Assembly: GCF_900107135.1 (NCBI RefSeq)
Contig: NZ_FNOV01000001.1
Coordinates: 124,001-188,000, forward strand
Source of the DNA: Hymenobacter psychrophilus
Lineage (GTDB): Bacteria; Bacteroidota; Bacteroidia; Cytophagales; Hymenobacteraceae
DNA length: 64,000 bases
Direction of reading: 5' to 3'
Numbering within the stretch: the stretch's first letter is position 1; each line of letters opens with the position of its first letter. Below, in pieces: positions 57,110-64,000 of this stretch. The position numbers and the translations under genes are program-made. The notes under the pieces are model-generated. The model saw only the letters and a list, made by a program, of their open reading frames with translations. It made no database searches and was not told the origin of the DNA.

Positions 57110-58345
57110 ATGCCCAATACTACACCAGAGAAGAAATTATTCCTGAAAGAGCGGGAGCTGGGGGCGCTGCTGGAAATCACCCAGGCCATCAACCAGGACC
57201 ATTCCGAGGCCGCGCTCTACCGGATATTTCAGTTTACGCTGCTGGGCCAGCTTAATATCCGGCGGCTGGTGCTTTATGTGAAGGAAGATCGGGAGTGGGC
57301 CTGCATGGCCTGTTTTGGCACCGGGCTGGCCGATTTTCGGAACGTGGAGCTGCCCTCGGCCATTACGGACACCTGCACCAGCGTGCCCTGCCGGCTGGGC
57401 GAGATGCTGGGGCTGAGTCCGGAGTGGGAAAACCTCGAAGTTGCCATTCCGGTGGTGCAGAACGGGTATGTGCTGGCCTACGTATTTACCGGCAACGTGC
57501 ACGACGACTACGCCGGCGAGGAGGCTACCAAGTTCCTGCAAACGCTGAGTAATATTCTGGTGGGGGCCATCGAAAACCGACGGCTGGCGCGGCAGCGGGT
57601 GGCCTCGGCGGCTATGCGCAAGGAAATCGAAATTGCCCGCGAGGTGCAAACCATGCTGTTTCCGCAGCGGCTGCCCAACGATGCCGCCGTAGCCGTGCAC
57701 GCCAGCTACGTGCCCCACACCGCCGTGGGCGGCGACTACTACGACGTGGTGGAGCTGGAAGACAACCGGGTGTTGCTGTGCGTGGCCGACGTGTCGGGCA
57801 AGGGCGTGGCGGCCTCGCTGCTCATGTCCAACTTTCAGGCCGGCCTGCGCACGCTCATGCGCCAGCAGGTCGATTTGGCCACGGTGGTGCACGAGCTGAA
57901 TCACCTCATTTTTCGCAACGCCGGCGGCGACAAGTTCATCACCGTGTTTTTCGGCCTCTACGACCGCACTACCCGCGAGCTGCACTACGTGAATGCCGGC
58001 CACAACGACCCGCTGCTGCTGCTCGACAGCGGGGCCGCCAGCCAGCCGCTCAAAGAAGGCACCATCATGCTGGGCGTGATGGAGGAGCTGCCCATGCTGA
58101 ACGTGGGCCACCTCGTGGTGCCGCCCCACAGCCTGCTGCTCACCTACACCGATGGCCTGACCGAAGTGTTCGACGCCAACCAGAACGAGTTTGGCGAGGA
58201 GGGCGTGCTGCGGGTACTGCGCCAGAACCGCTACGCCCCGCTGGCCACCGTGCACGCCGAGCTACTGCGCGAAATCACCGCCTTCGACCAGGCCGGCACC
58301 GGCTTCGCCGACGACGTAACGATTCTGAGCTGCCGGTTTAAGTAG
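57110..58345 (+). CDS. GAF-containing SpoIIE/RsbU-type PP2C phosphatase
   Basis: A 411-residue serine phosphatase of the RsbU type that would dephosphorylate an anti-sigma antagonist. N-terminal GAF-like domain (about 14-165; LLEITQAINQDHSEAALYRI), a linker helix (IEIAREVQTMLFPQRLPN, about 172-189), then the phosphatase: GGDYYDV (about 206-212), VADVSGKGVAASLLMSNFQA (about 224-243), NAGHNDPLLL and YTDGLTEVFD, ADDVTILS. All metal-binding Asp positions are kept. Start at ATG 57110. The ATG follows a hairpin. Targets are not in the window. Confidence 0.92.
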   Translation: MPNTTPEKKLFLKERELGALLEITQAINQDHSEAALYRIFQFTLLGQLNIRRLVLYVKEDREWACMACFGTGLADFRNVELPSAITDTCTSVPCRLGEMLGLSPEWENLEVAIPVVQNGYVLAYVFTGNVHDDYAGEEATKFLQTLSNILVGAIENRRLARQRVASAAMRKEIEIAREVQTMLFPQRLPNDAAVAVHASYVPHTAVGGDYYDVVELEDNRVLLCVADVSGKGVAASLLMSNFQAGLRTLMRQQVDLATVVHELNHLIFRNAGGDKFITVFFGLYDRTTRELHYVNAGHNDPLLLLDSGAASQPLKEGTIMLGVMEELPMLNVGHLVVPPHSLLLTYTDGLTEVFDANQNEFGEEGVLRVLRQNRYAPLATVHAELLREITAFDQAGTGFADDVTILSCRFK

Positions 58346-58366
58346 GGAAGTGTTGGGTTAAAGAGA

Positions 58367-58499
58367 GGAACGTAATTCTGAGCGAAAGCGCAGCCGCAGT
58401 CGAAGAATCTCGCGTGTCAAAATATTTCCTGACGACAGGATTAGTATTGCACGCGAGATTCTTCGACTGCGGCTGCGCCTTCGCTCAGAATGACGTTCC
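58367..58499. repeat. Inverted repeat (TCATTCTGAGCG type), 50-bp arms
   Basis: Arms 58367-58416 and 58450-58499 pair with about two mismatches; the left begins GGAACGTAATTCTGAGCG, the right ends GAATGACGTTCC. It shares CGAAGAATCTCGCG with the copy at 38682. It lies between two convergent genes. Confidence 0.88.
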
Positions 58500-58505
58500 G
58501 TGTTT

Positions 58506-59984
58506 CTAACCTCTTACCTCATCATTCACCCCTTCCTGTCGCACCCAGGTGCCCAGCCGCACCAGCATGGCCAGGTTGATAAAGAAGAACGAGCCGATTT
58601 TGTCTACTTCCACCAGCTCGTTGAGTAGCAGGTGGAACACGATGATAACGAAGCTCAGGCCGCAGGCCAGCAGAACGGCGCGGTACTCCGAGCCGGGCGC
58701 GGTGCGGTGGTAGAGCGTTTCGATGGTGATAAGCGTGGCCCCGACCAGGGTGATGAACAGCAGCATGCCGGGGAAGCCCTGCTCGGCCAGCAGGAGCAGA
58801 AAGTAGTTGTGGGTGGTTGATTTTTCGGGGTTGTCGCTCACGTAGGTGCGGAAGCTGCGCACCGTGTAGCGCTTGTATTCGGGGTAAAACGTGTTGGGGC
58901 CGCTGCCCACCAGGGGCTTGTCGGCGGCCATGCGGGCCGCCGCCACCCAGCGGTACACCCGCTCCATGCCCGATACGTCTTCCAGCTTGTAAGTGGCCTC
59001 CAAGTGCTTCTCGAAGTTCTCGCCGTTGAACACGGTTTTCTCGAAGTTGGGAGCATAGAGCAGGTAATTGTTCTGGCTCATGAAGTACCCGGCCCCGGCC
59101 AGCGCCGCCACCAGTACGCCCGCCAGCAGCAGGCGCGTCTGGCGCAGCCGCACCACCACGTAAAACAGGCCCGCCACCGGCAGGCTCAGCACCGAGGCCC
59201 GGGTATAGGAGAGCACCAGGCCCACCAGCAGCAGCCCCAGCGCCGCGCCCCACACCAGCCGCTCTACGCCCTGCCGGCTGCGCCAGCGGTAAAAAATGAA
59301 GGGCAGCAGCAGGGCCAGCACCGTGGCATAAATGACGTGGTTGCGGTAGAAATTGTGCACGGCCCACTGCGTCTCGTCAAACGCGAAGCCCCGGCTGGCC
59401 TGATTCAGCAGGATAACGACCACCGTAAAAGCAGCCCCGGCCGTGTAGAGCGTTGTTATCCGCCACAGGTCGGTGGGGCGGCGCAGCAGCAGCAGCGTGC
59501 CCAGCACGAAGGGCGTCAGGTACCAGCCCTTGGCCAGCAGATACTTGATCGACTTGGTGCTGTCGACCGAGAAAAAGGCCGATACCACCGACCACAGCAG
59601 CATAAGGCCCAGAATGATGAGCAGCGGATGCGTGAGTTCGCGCACGGGCAGCCGGTGGCGGCGCATGAGCAGGCTGGCTCCCACGCAGCCGCTGAGCACG
59701 AGCATGAGCGGCTCGGAGGGCACATCGAGGCTGAGGCTGCCGCTGAGGGAAATTTCGCGCGAGAAGGGCAGCGTCAGGAAAAACAGCCAGTATACCAGCC
59801 GCCAGTCTATCAGCAGCACCAGTAGGCCCACGCCGGCCAAAGCCGGCAGTAGCGGCAGGGGCGAGGCCAGCAGCCCCGCCACCGTCCCGCCCAGCAGCAG
59901 CAGCCCCATCAGGCCCGCAAACAGCCGTTGGGCCGGATCCTGGGGCAGCCAGCGGCTCAGTAGGGCCCGCGCCGCGCCGCTCAC
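58506..59984 (-). CDS. O-antigen ligase family protein
   Basis: A 492-residue polytopic membrane protein of the O-antigen ligase/polymerase family. About 12 TM helices; the long periplasmic loop (about 300-390) carries LGSGPNTFYPEYKRYTVRSF-type residues (shown: VGSGPNTFYPEYKRY), typical of Wzy_C. Nearby RAFRTYVSDNPEKSTTHNYF-like segment (YVSDNPEKSTTHNYFLLLL) has the conserved His-Asn. The protein starts with GTG, overlapping the Wzz gene end by four bases (GTGA). It attaches or polymerises glycan on a lipid carrier in the periplasm. Confidence 0.88.
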   Translation of the reverse strand: MSGAARALLSRWLPQDPAQRLFAGLMGLLLLGGTVAGLLASPLPLLPALAGVGLLVLLIDWRLVYWLFFLTLPFSREISLSGSLSLDVPSEPLMLVLSGCVGASLLMRRHRLPVRELTHPLLIILGLMLLWSVVSAFFSVDSTKSIKYLLAKGWYLTPFVLGTLLLLRRPTDLWRITTLYTAGAAFTVVVILLNQASRGFAFDETQWAVHNFYRNHVIYATVLALLLPFIFYRWRSRQGVERLVWGAALGLLLVGLVLSYTRASVLSLPVAGLFYVVVRLRQTRLLLAGVLVAALAGAGYFMSQNNYLLYAPNFEKTVFNGENFEKHLEATYKLEDVSGMERVYRWVAAARMAADKPLVGSGPNTFYPEYKRYTVRSFRTYVSDNPEKSTTHNYFLLLLAEQGFPGMLLFITLVGATLITIETLYHRTAPGSEYRAVLLACGLSFVIIVFHLLLNELVEVDKIGSFFFINLAMLVRLGTWVRQEGVNDEVRG

Positions 59985-61078
59985 GAGCCGGCCCCGGTAG
60001 CTTGCCCAAACCGGCGCCGGGAGCCACGGCGGCTCCGCTTGTACAGCTCCAGCAGCGTAATAAGCACTATCGAGATGGCCAGCGTCACGACCACCGAGCC
60101 CACCACAATCAGCCAGCGCACGGGCTTGCTTTTACGGGTGGCCGGGTAGGCTTTCTGCACAATGTAGAGCGACGAAATCTTGGCGCGCAGCGTCAGGTCG
60201 GCCGTTTCGTAGTCGCCGCGGGCTTTCACCAGTCGGCCCTGCAAGTCGGTAAGCCGGGCCACAAACAGGCCCATCGAGTCGGTGCCCTGCACGTAGCGCT
60301 CCAGGTTGATGGTGTTGGTGCCGCCAGCCCCGGTAAGGCCCTGCAGCGCCCGGCGGGCGCCGGCAGCCTGGTTGGCGTTGCCGCTGCCTTCGGCCTGGCG
60401 CAGCTTGCTTTCCAGCGTGATGATTTCGCGGGCCATGTAGCGGCCCTGCTGCTCGAGGCCGTAGATGCCGTAGCGGCGGCGCGCCTGCACCAACTGCTGA
60501 CGGCTCTGCTCAAACTCGCTCTGCAGGAACTCGAAGCGCAGCTTGTACAGGCCCAGCACACTGCGGCGGTTTTCCAGCGTAAGCTGCTGGTTGATGGAGT
60601 CGATAACCTGCACCAGCCGGTTGGCCAGCCGGGCGGCCAGCTCCTTGTCTTTGTCTTCGAAAGTCAGCTCGATGGCGTCGCGCTCGTTGTGCACAATGCT
60701 CAGGTTGGAGCTGAACTCGTAGAGCACGGCATTTTCGACCGCGTCGGTGCCCGGCTCGCCGGCCTTATAGTGCTTGTACAGGCCGAACTCCCGGATCAGC
60801 TGCTCGGCTACCGGCTGCGACTGACCAATGGTGATGATGCGGTCCAGGTCTTCCGAGCGCCCGCCCAGCTCTAGCTTACCGCCGTCCACGAGGCGGTCGG
60901 GGTCGGTGCTTTCGGGGTTGGTGGGGAAGAAAACGGCCGTCGAGCGGTAGATGTTGGGCAGCAGCAGGGCCACCACTACGCTTAGCACGGCCGCCGCTAC
61001 CACGGCGGCCAGCACCAGTTTTTTCCACCGATTGATAACGGGCCACAGGCCCAGCAGCGAATAAGAAGATTCCGACAT
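59981..61078 (-). CDS. Wzz-like chain-length determinant protein
   Basis: A 365-residue polysaccharide co-polymerase of the Wzz type. N-terminal TM (about 19-43), then GGKLELGGRSEDLDRIITIG, coiled-coil helices (LASRLANRLVQVID-like: LAARLANRLVQVIDSINQQL; LEQQGRYMAREIITLESKLR), and a C-terminal TM (about 320-342, WLIVVGSVVVTLAISIVLIT) preceded by AYPATRKSKPVRW with the Pro/Lys motif. No kinase domain. The start at 61078 fits the family N-terminus. The O-antigen ligase gene overlaps its end. Confidence 0.88.
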   Translation of the reverse strand: MSESSYSLLGLWPVINRWKKLVLAAVVAAAVLSVVVALLLPNIYRSTAVFFPTNPESTDPDRLVDGGKLELGGRSEDLDRIITIGQSQPVAEQLIREFGLYKHYKAGEPGTDAVENAVLYEFSSNLSIVHNERDAIELTFEDKDKELAARLANRLVQVIDSINQQLTLENRRSVLGLYKLRFEFLQSEFEQSRQQLVQARRRYGIYGLEQQGRYMAREIITLESKLRQAEGSGNANQAAGARRALQGLTGAGGTNTINLERYVQGTDSMGLFVARLTDLQGRLVKARGDYETADLTLRAKISSLYIVQKAYPATRKSKPVRWLIVVGSVVVTLAISIVLITLLELYKRSRRGSRRRFGQATGAGS

Positions 61079-61315
61079 AAAAAACAGCAGGCCGCGCCCC
61101 CGGAAAGTGAAGGCAAAGAGGGCTGACGGCGGGCAAAGATAGCGGAAAAAGGCCGCCACCAACTTGCTGCGGTGCCGTGCGAAGCCCACCGGCTTTTGTG
61201 TAGTTTTACGCCCCACTGCCTCGCGCCCGGGGCCGGTTGCGGCAAACGGGCGGCCTGTTTTCTTCCCGTTTAGCTCCTTTCGCGCATCAAACGCTTCTTC
61301 GGCAATATCGGCTTT

Positions 61316-62740
61316 GTGGTGCTGCTCAACCTGCTGGTAAAGCCCGGTTGGGTGGTGCTCGAAAACGTGGTGCAGGACCGCATCGGCCACGAGCTGTTCG
61401 GCACGTTTACGGCCGTGCTCACGCTGGCCACCATCGTGGCCGCCGTGTCGGATCTGGGCATTACCCAACTCAGCACCAAGCGCCTGGCCGCTTCGGCCAG
61501 CTACTTCACCGACTTCTTCCCCACGCTGCTGCCGCTGCGGGCCGGGCTGGGTATCAGCTTTATGGGCCTTACGGTGGGCCTGGGCTGGGTGCTGGGCTAC
61601 CGCGACCATTGGCTGGTGCTGCTCGGGCTCACGGCGGCCGGGCTGCTGTTTACGCAGTACACCCAGTTTTTAAGGGGCGTGCTGCAGGCCCACCAGCGCT
61701 TCAATACCGATGCCGTGCTCTCGGTGCTGGAGCGGGTGCTGCTGCTGGGCCTGGTGCTGGGACTGCTGCCGCTGGGCCTCACGCTCGACCGGTACGTGGC
61801 CGTGCGGGTGGTGGCGGGGCTGTTTACGCTGCTGCTGCTGGCGGGCCTCATTCGTCGGCTCTATGGGCGGGTGGTGATGCGCCTGCGCCCGCGCTGGCGG
61901 CAGGCCCGGCAGCTGCTGCTGGAAAGCCTGCCGCTAGCCTTCATTACGCTGGTGTACGGCCTCAATGAGCGGATCGACATGCTGATGCTGGAGCGGCTGG
62001 TGTCGGCCAGCGAGGCCAGCTACTACGCCGCCGCCTACCGCTGGGTTGATGCCGTGATGATGTACCTGTGGACGGTACTGCCGCTGTTTTTTGCCCGTTT
62101 CGCCCGCGCTACCGGCCAGCGCGCCGAGCAGCAGGAGCTGCTCTGGTTCGGGCAGCGGGTGGTAACGGTGCCGCTGCTGCTGGTGGTGGCCTTCGGGCTG
62201 TTTCGGGGCGAGCTGCTGTTCTTTCAGTTTGGCAACAGCAGCGCGGCCGAAATAGCGCGCATGACGCAGTGCCTGCAAATCCTGTTTCTCAACGTGCTGG
62301 TCCATGCCTTCTTCGCCATCTACAGCACGCTGCTCACCAGCACCGACCACGAAAAACCGGTTTCCTGGCTTGTAACGGCCAGCATTGCGCTCAACGTGGG
62401 CCTCAATTTCCTGTTGATGCCGCGCTACGGGGCGCTGGCCGGCGCGGCCAACACCACCCTGTGCGCCGTGTTTGTGTCGGTGGGCTACGTGTGGCTGGTG
62501 CCGCGGCGCACCGGGGTGGCCTTGCCGCTGCGCATGCTGGGGCGGCTGGCGCTGGCCTTTGGCGGGCTGTGCGCCGGTTGGTACGGGCTGCGCACCTACG
62601 CCGGGCTGCCCTGGTGGCTGGAAACGGCCCTGGCCGCCGCGCTGCTGCTGGCGCTGGTGTTCGCGCTGGGCGTGGTGCGGGTAGCCGAGGTGCGGGCCGC
62701 GTTGCAACAAAAAGGGCAGGAGCCCGGCATAGGTGCGTAA
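61316..62740 (+). CDS. Wzx-like polysaccharide flippase
   Basis: A 474-residue (or longer) polytopic protein of the oligosaccharide flippase/MATE-like family with about 12-14 TM helices: LLVKPGWVVLENVVQDRIGH, FGTFTAVLTLATIVAAVSDLG, QRFNTDAVLSVLERVLLLG, ERIDMLMLERLVSASEASYY and the 3D-pattern LNVGLNFLLMPRYGALAGAA. The protein pattern continues upstream of the GTG in frame (LSRIKRFFGNIGFVVLLN), as in relatives, but no ATG, GTG or TTG lies between the in-frame TAG at 61271 and 61316. The start is therefore uncertain. It diverges from the Wzz gene. Confidence 0.85.
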   Translation: MVLLNLLVKPGWVVLENVVQDRIGHELFGTFTAVLTLATIVAAVSDLGITQLSTKRLAASASYFTDFFPTLLPLRAGLGISFMGLTVGLGWVLGYRDHWLVLLGLTAAGLLFTQYTQFLRGVLQAHQRFNTDAVLSVLERVLLLGLVLGLLPLGLTLDRYVAVRVVAGLFTLLLLAGLIRRLYGRVVMRLRPRWRQARQLLLESLPLAFITLVYGLNERIDMLMLERLVSASEASYYAAAYRWVDAVMMYLWTVLPLFFARFARATGQRAEQQELLWFGQRVVTVPLLLVVAFGLFRGELLFFQFGNSSAAEIARMTQCLQILFLNVLVHAFFAIYSTLLTSTDHEKPVSWLVTASIALNVGLNFLLMPRYGALAGAANTTLCAVFVSVGYVWLVPRRTGVALPLRMLGRLALAFGGLCAGWYGLRTYAGLPWWLETALAAALLLALVFALGVVRVAEVRAALQQKGQEPGIGA

Positions 62741-62794
62741 GCAACCAACCGCCAGCCCAACTGCGGTCCAGCTGGCCCGTTAACTAACTGCTGC

Positions 62795-62905
62795 TGCGCA
62801 GTTGCCAGTAGCGCGAACTTTGTAGTTCGCGTTCTTGCGCCGTTCAACTGGCTTCCACGGCGCGGAAACGCGAACTACAAAGTTCGCGCTACTGGCAACC
62901 GCGCA
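62795..62905. repeat. Inverted repeat (GCGCGAACTTTGTAGTTCGCG type)
   Basis: Arms 62795-62833 and 62867-62905 pair over 39 bases with one mismatch, core GCGCGAACTTTGTAGTTCGC. It is unrelated to the other four. It lies between the flippase and the GT4 gene and would form a very stable RNA hairpin. Confidence 0.88.
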
Positions 62906-62937
62906 ACAGTCACTAACCACTCTCACTACTCACTGCC

Positions 62938-64000
62938 GTGCACATTGCCGTCAACGTCCGCTTCCTGCTGCCCGGCGACAAGCTGGAGGGCATTGGGCGG
63001 TTTACGCTCGAAACCCTGCGCGAGCTGGTGCGGCAGCACCCGGAGCACACCTTTCATTTTCTGTTCGACAGGCCTTTTGATGCGCGGTATGTGCTGGGGC
63101 CCAACGTGGTGCCGCACGTGCTGAAGCCCCCGGCCCGGCACGTACTGCTGTGGCTGGCCTGGTTCGAGGTAGCGGTGGCCCGCTGGCTGGCCCGCCACCG
63201 CCCGGCCGTGTTGCTGAGTCCCGACGGCTACACCACGCTGCGCACCCGCGTGCCCCGCGTGACGGTGCTGCACGACCTAGCGTTCGAGCACTTCCCGCAG
63301 GACGTAGACCGCCTTTCGCTGGCCTACTACCGCTACTTCACGCCGCGTTTCGCCCGGGCCTCGGCGCGGCTGGTAGCCGTGTCGGAAGCCACCAAGCAAG
63401 ACGTGGTGGCCCGCTACAACATCGCGCCCGACCGCATCAGCGTGGTGTACAACGCCGTTGATGCGCGTTTTCAGCCCCAGCCCGAAGCCGTGCGTCAGGC
63501 TACCCGCGAGCGGTACACGGCCGGCCACCCGTACTACCTGTTTGTGGGCGCGCTGCAGCCGCGCAAAAACCTGCAGAGTCTGTTGCGGGCCTTCGATGCG
63601 TTTAAAACGGCTACCGGCTCGGCGGCCCGGCTGCTGGTAGTGGGCCGTACGGCCTGGAAAGCCGGGCCCATTTTCGAGGTGTACCAGGGACTGCGCCACC
63701 GCGCCGCCGTGCACCTGACGGGCCGCGTAACTGATGAGGAGCTGGTGCAGCTGTACGCCGCGGCCCGCGCCACCTGCTACGTGCCTTACTTCGAGGGTTT
63801 CGGCATTCCCGTTATCGAGGCCCAGGCCTGTGGCTCGCCCGTCATCACGTCCGATTGCAGCTCGCTGCCCGAAGTAGCCGGCCCCGGCGGCGCCTGCCTC
63901 GTCGACCCCTACTCGGTCGGCTCCATTACCGGCGGGCTGGCGCGCGTGGAGGAATCGGAGGCGTATCGGCAGCAGCTGATAGCCGCCGGTTTCCGCAACG
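62938..64000 (+). CDS. Family 4 glycosyltransferase, 3' end beyond the window
   Basis: About 354 codons are visible from a GTG at 62938 to the last base. GT-B fold with two domains: N-terminal LEGIGRFTLETLRELVRQHP, LSPDGYTTLRTRVP, and VTVLHDLAFEHFPQ; then VAVSEATKQDVVARYNIAPDRI, VVYNAVDARF, and the C-terminal domain YYLFVGALQPRKNLQSLLRAF, GRVTDEELVQLYAAARATCYVPYFEGFGIPVIEAQACGSP (in outline; EGFGIPVIEAQACG is the donor-site E-x7-E). It transfers a sugar, probably to the polysaccharide of this locus. The start is GTG because no ATG is near. Confidence 0.9.
   Translation, partial: MHIAVNVRFLLPGDKLEGIGRFTLETLRELVRQHPEHTFHFLFDRPFDARYVLGPNVVPHVLKPPARHVLLWLAWFEVAVARWLARHRPAVLLSPDGYTTLRTRVPRVTVLHDLAFEHFPQDVDRLSLAYYRYFTPRFARASARLVAVSEATKQDVVARYNIAPDRISVVYNAVDARFQPQPEAVRQATRERYTAGHPYYLFVGALQPRKNLQSLLRAFDAFKTATGSAARLLVVGRTAWKAGPIFEVYQGLRHRAAVHLTGRVTDEELVQLYAAARATCYVPYFEGFGIPVIEAQACGSPVITSDCSSLPEVAGPGGACLVDPYSVGSITGGLARVEESEAYRQQLIAAGFRN

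Noticed and set aside
1..64000. tRNA, rRNA, CRISPR arrays and prophage genes.
   Set aside because: I looked for cloverleaf-like segments, spaced direct repeats and phage structural genes and saw none. The 21-bp array has no spacers and is not a CRISPR.

Overview
The window reads as chromosome of a GC-rich Bacteroidota, most likely Hymenobacter or a close relative (Cytophagales). The reasons are two proteins with type IX secretion C-terminal sorting domains, no Shine-Dalgarno pattern before most starts, a TTG/TAnnTTTG-type promoter, small families typical of this group (YbjN/Tir-like chaperone, DUF433/DUF5615 pair, DUF6463), and intergenic inverted repeats of a type common in these genomes. 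I saw no rRNA, tRNA, CRISPR or prophage. Identifications rest on reading the sequence; no database search was possible.

Layout. 1-5.7 kb: two secreted adhesin-like proteins on the minus strand, one cut by the window edge, the other with three modules of seven FG-GAP repeats. 6-10.2 kb: small unknown genes, a DinB-like protein, purU, a Tat-type SDR oxidoreductase and a DUF433/DUF5615 toxin-antitoxin pair. 10.2-22.5 kb: the most interesting region, a minus-strand run encoding a YbjN/Tir-like chaperone, PspA/IM30, a two-TM small protein, an OB-fold (YqiJ/NfeD-like) membrane protein, a PH-like membrane protein, a 37-residue acidic amphipathic peptide, a 723-residue flotillin and a 1718-residue AAA+ ATPase. 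A divergent XRE/S24-like regulator whose protease residues are replaced faces it. I read this as a membrane-stress or membrane-remodelling system with an ESCRT-III-like protein (PspA), an AAA+ motor and a flotillin scaffold.

22.7-44.2 kb: mixed housekeeping and accessory genes: hutU and, 18 kb away, hutI (histidine degradation), an F420-type NADP oxidoreductase, a voltage-gated channel with a zinc-ribbon tail, a Crp-type regulator, a cold-shock protein, a CtlX-like hydrolase, a spore-photoproduct-lyase-like radical SAM enzyme, an IS5-family insertion sequence, mqo, a BLUF photoreceptor, pncA and a T9SS cargo protein. 44.3-58.3 kb: an ECF sigma factor with a TM-plus-barrel partner and lipoprotein, PhzF, DoxX-like, a DUF2071/methyltransferase/membrane operon, ruvC, a flippase-like protein with a GT2 glycosyltransferase, a cytochrome c, a DppC-like permease and a GAF/SpoIIE-type phosphatase. 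58.5-64 kb: a polysaccharide locus (O-antigen ligase, Wzz-like, Wzx-like, GT4 glycosyltransferase running off the end).

A second theme is repeat biology. Four related inverted repeats with a TCATTCTGAGCG-type arm, two unrelated hairpins, a nested palindrome between flotillin and ATPase genes and a related element carried in frame inside the ATPase gene are all visible. Some of them supply stop codons or coding extensions. Three genes carry frameshifts; two of these are single-base losses in homopolymers and could be assembly errors.
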